A DNA stretch of 24,011 nt from CAYOOT01 sp964405665 (GTDB taxonomy: Bacteria > Bdellovibrionota_C > UBA2361 > SZUA-149 > CAZDWZ01): assembly GCA_964405665.1 (NCBI GenBank), contig CAYOOT010000041.1:1-24011 (forward strand), read 5' to 3'. Positions 22,625 to 24,011 of this stretch are shown in pieces (position 1 is the first letter of the stretch; each line of letters starts with the position of its first letter). The notes under the pieces were generated by a model. It was not told where the DNA came from. It worked only from the letters and a program-made list of their open reading frames with translations, and searched no databases. The position numbers were made by a program, and so were the translations under genes.

Positions 22625-23803
22625 TTAATTATAGAGTTTTATTTTTGCTGTTTTCGAATGTTTTATTTCTTTCTGCAGCTGTTTTAAATTACTGGCTCCT
22701 TCTGCAAAATAAGGATGAATTAAAATAGCCTTTTTAAACCAGTATTCTGCGGATTTAAGATTTCCTTTTGCCCATTCTATTAAACCAAATGTGTTATGCG
22801 CCACTAAATGCTGCGGATGAAATTTCAATGTTTTCTTGACGGCCATTCCTGCTTCTTTAATCATTTCGGCCTTTTCATAAATTATTGCCAACAATGCCCA
22901 AGCATCAGCATTTTTAGGTTTTAAGAGAGTTGCTTTTTTGATATGAGCAATTGCTTTTGGAAAATCATTTTTATTGGCAGCAATCATTGCTAATAAAAAA
23001 TAAATTTGAAATTCTTTAGGATCAATTTTTTTAAGATGATTTAAGTATTTCAGCGCTTCACTATCTTTAGCTAAACTAAAATATGTTTTTGCAATATTAA
23101 GATGGGTTAAGACATCTTTAGGATAGAGCGCTAAATGTTTTATTTCATTTTTCAAACGTAAAATTTGTTTTTTTACAATAAATTTTTCTTGTCCTTTTAA
23201 ATATTGAAAATTGTGCACTGTAATGTCTGAGTCTTTAATTTTTTTTGCTTGCTCTTGAGACAATGATTTTAGAGGATTTGTATGTACAGAATAACCTTCT
23301 TCATATCGTATAAAATCTCGATTTCTAAAAATTCTAAATATTTTATAAGAAAAATAACCAGGGCATTTTGATATTTTTTGTTCATAGGGGTATTGGGCAT
23401 CGTTGGGGTGCCAGCTATATAGTAAGTTCAGATTCCGTGTATAATCTCTACATAATAAATTATATCCCAGAACTTTTTGATCTTTAATTAATTTATTTAT
23501 TTTTTTCCAATCCCTGGTTGCGATTCTTTCATCGCCATCTAAAACAATAATCCACTCAGACTTAGCCAGTTTAAGATATTCATTTCTTGCTTTTCCTAAA
23601 CTTCCATCCCATTTATAATAAATTACTTTAGCTCCGAATTTTTTTGCTAACTTAGGGGTCTTATCGCTAGAACCAGTATCCACAACAATTATTTCATCTA
23701 CGAATTCTCTGGCATTGGATAAGGCATTTTCAATTAATAATTCTTCATTTTTTACAACCATACATAAACTTAGAGTTGGAGGCGTCTTTTGCTTAATTGT
23801 CAT
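22625..23803 (-). CDS. GT2 glycosyltransferase with C-terminal TPR repeats
   Basis: The 392-residue protein opens with a GT-A family 2 domain: SLCMVVKNEE (12-21), VDTGSSDKT (41-49) and the metal-binding LDGDE (88-92). Later catalytic-domain elements run to about 205. Four tetratricopeptide repeats follow (about 229-262, 263-296, 297-330, 331-364), each ending with a K-x-H/D-P turn, then a basic tail. This GT2-TPR fusion is common in glycosyltransferases that modify proteins or peptides, where the TPRs may hold the acceptor; here the acceptor is unknown. It is the first gene of the minus-strand operon, 44 bases before the SIS gene. No strong Shine-Dalgarno precedes the ATG. The MITE copy at 23917 lies 110 bases upstream. 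Confidence 0.9.
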   Translation of the reverse strand: MTIKQKTPPTLSLCMVVKNEELLIENALSNAREFVDEIIVVDTGSSDKTPKLAKKFGAKVIYYKWDGSLGKARNEYLKLAKSEWIIVLDGDERIATRDWKKINKLIKDQKVLGYNLLCRDYTRNLNLLYSWHPNDAQYPYEQKISKCPGYFSYKIFRIFRNRDFIRYEEGYSVHTNPLKSLSQEQAKKIKDSDITVHNFQYLKGQEKFIVKKQILRLKNEIKHLALYPKDVLTHLNIAKTYFSLAKDSEALKYLNHLKKIDPKEFQIYFLLAMIAANKNDFPKAIAHIKKATLLKPKNADAWALLAIIYEKAEMIKEAGMAVKKTLKFHPQHLVAHNTFGLIEWAKGNLKSAEYWFKKAILIHPYFAEGASNLKQLQKEIKHSKTAKIKLYN

Positions 23804-23916
23804 TGGTATTTAACGATTGAGGATTAGTCGACGAAGATTAGAAGCATAAAATAATTTAGATATCTACGCAATAAGAATGACAAAAGGGAACTCATTGGTG
23901 GAACACCTTAAAAAAC

Positions 23917-24011
23917 GAGACTGTAAATTAAACTGTGTAATTTCCAATAAACGTACGGAGCGCGGACTTTAGGGCATCTCTAAAAATTAGGTAGAATAAT
24001 TGTTTAGGATG
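23917..24011 (+). mobile_element. MITE alpha/beta/gamma copy D, cut by window end
   Basis: It begins with the exact terminal repeat GAGACTGTAAATTAA..., continues through TTTCCAATA and AAACGTACGGAGCGCGG, then shows the CTTTAG/GGCATCTCTAAAAA junction of inner element gamma. The outer end matches the right end of copy C in reverse complement, but the beta-gamma junction matches copy C's left side. The composite is therefore present in a different relative orientation. The rest lies beyond the window. It is upstream of the GT2 operon. Confidence 0.75.

Overview
The window is an AT-rich bacterial contig with compact gene order, short Shine-Dalgarno sites and frequent overlaps. Some products carry signal peptides. 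Palindromic mobile repeats are dense, and one gene encodes a 1,971-residue protein of unfamiliar architecture. No rRNA, tRNA or CRISPR is visible. The mix (YifB/ComM, a DigH-like glycoside hydrolase, a glycan cluster, a giant protein with a histidine-kinase-like tail) suggests a deep-branching uncultured Gram-negative lineage. An Omnitrophota-like organism is my guess, which the sequence alone cannot prove.

Layout. At 1-988 the end of a TFIIB-type zinc-finger gene meets a HupE/UreJ-like metal permease tail to tail. 989-1381 is a repeat island. A YifB/ComM AAA ATPase (minus) and a two-helix membrane protein (plus) diverge around 3000. A 50-residue ORF at 3961-4113 runs into a second repeat island (4105-4290), followed by a secreted GHL10/DigH-type hydrolase (minus). 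From about 5550 to 11530 all genes run on the plus strand. They form a probable ABC export operon (small membrane protein, ATPase, 12-helix permease), then a secreted VWA/PPC-type protein coupled to a membrane Ser/Thr kinase whose exported half stands on a Ser/Thr-rich stalk. 11531-12179 is an island of nested mobile repeats. 12180-18095 (minus) is the giant gene. 18428-22580 and on to 23803 is a surface-glycan cluster: an asparagine-synthase-type amidotransferase on plus converges with a three-gene minus operon of GT2-TPR, tandem SIS and GT4. The window ends inside another repeat copy.

Most striking features. (1) A matryoshka mobile element at 11627-12066. An outer element with 24-bp perfect terminal inverted repeats and an 8-bp flanking duplication carries a REP-like palindrome. 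That palindrome is interrupted by a third element flanked by a 6-bp direct repeat, which in turn holds a 40-bp inverted repeat. Partial or simpler forms of the layers occur elsewhere in the window (1248, 4105, 1081, 23917). (2) The giant protein combines an HExxH metallopeptidase-like site, eight ~35-residue helical repeats resembling PPR-type solenoids, a paired-cysteine block and a degenerate GHKL-like C-terminus. (3) The kinase and its secreted VWA neighbour look like a sensing pair across the membrane.
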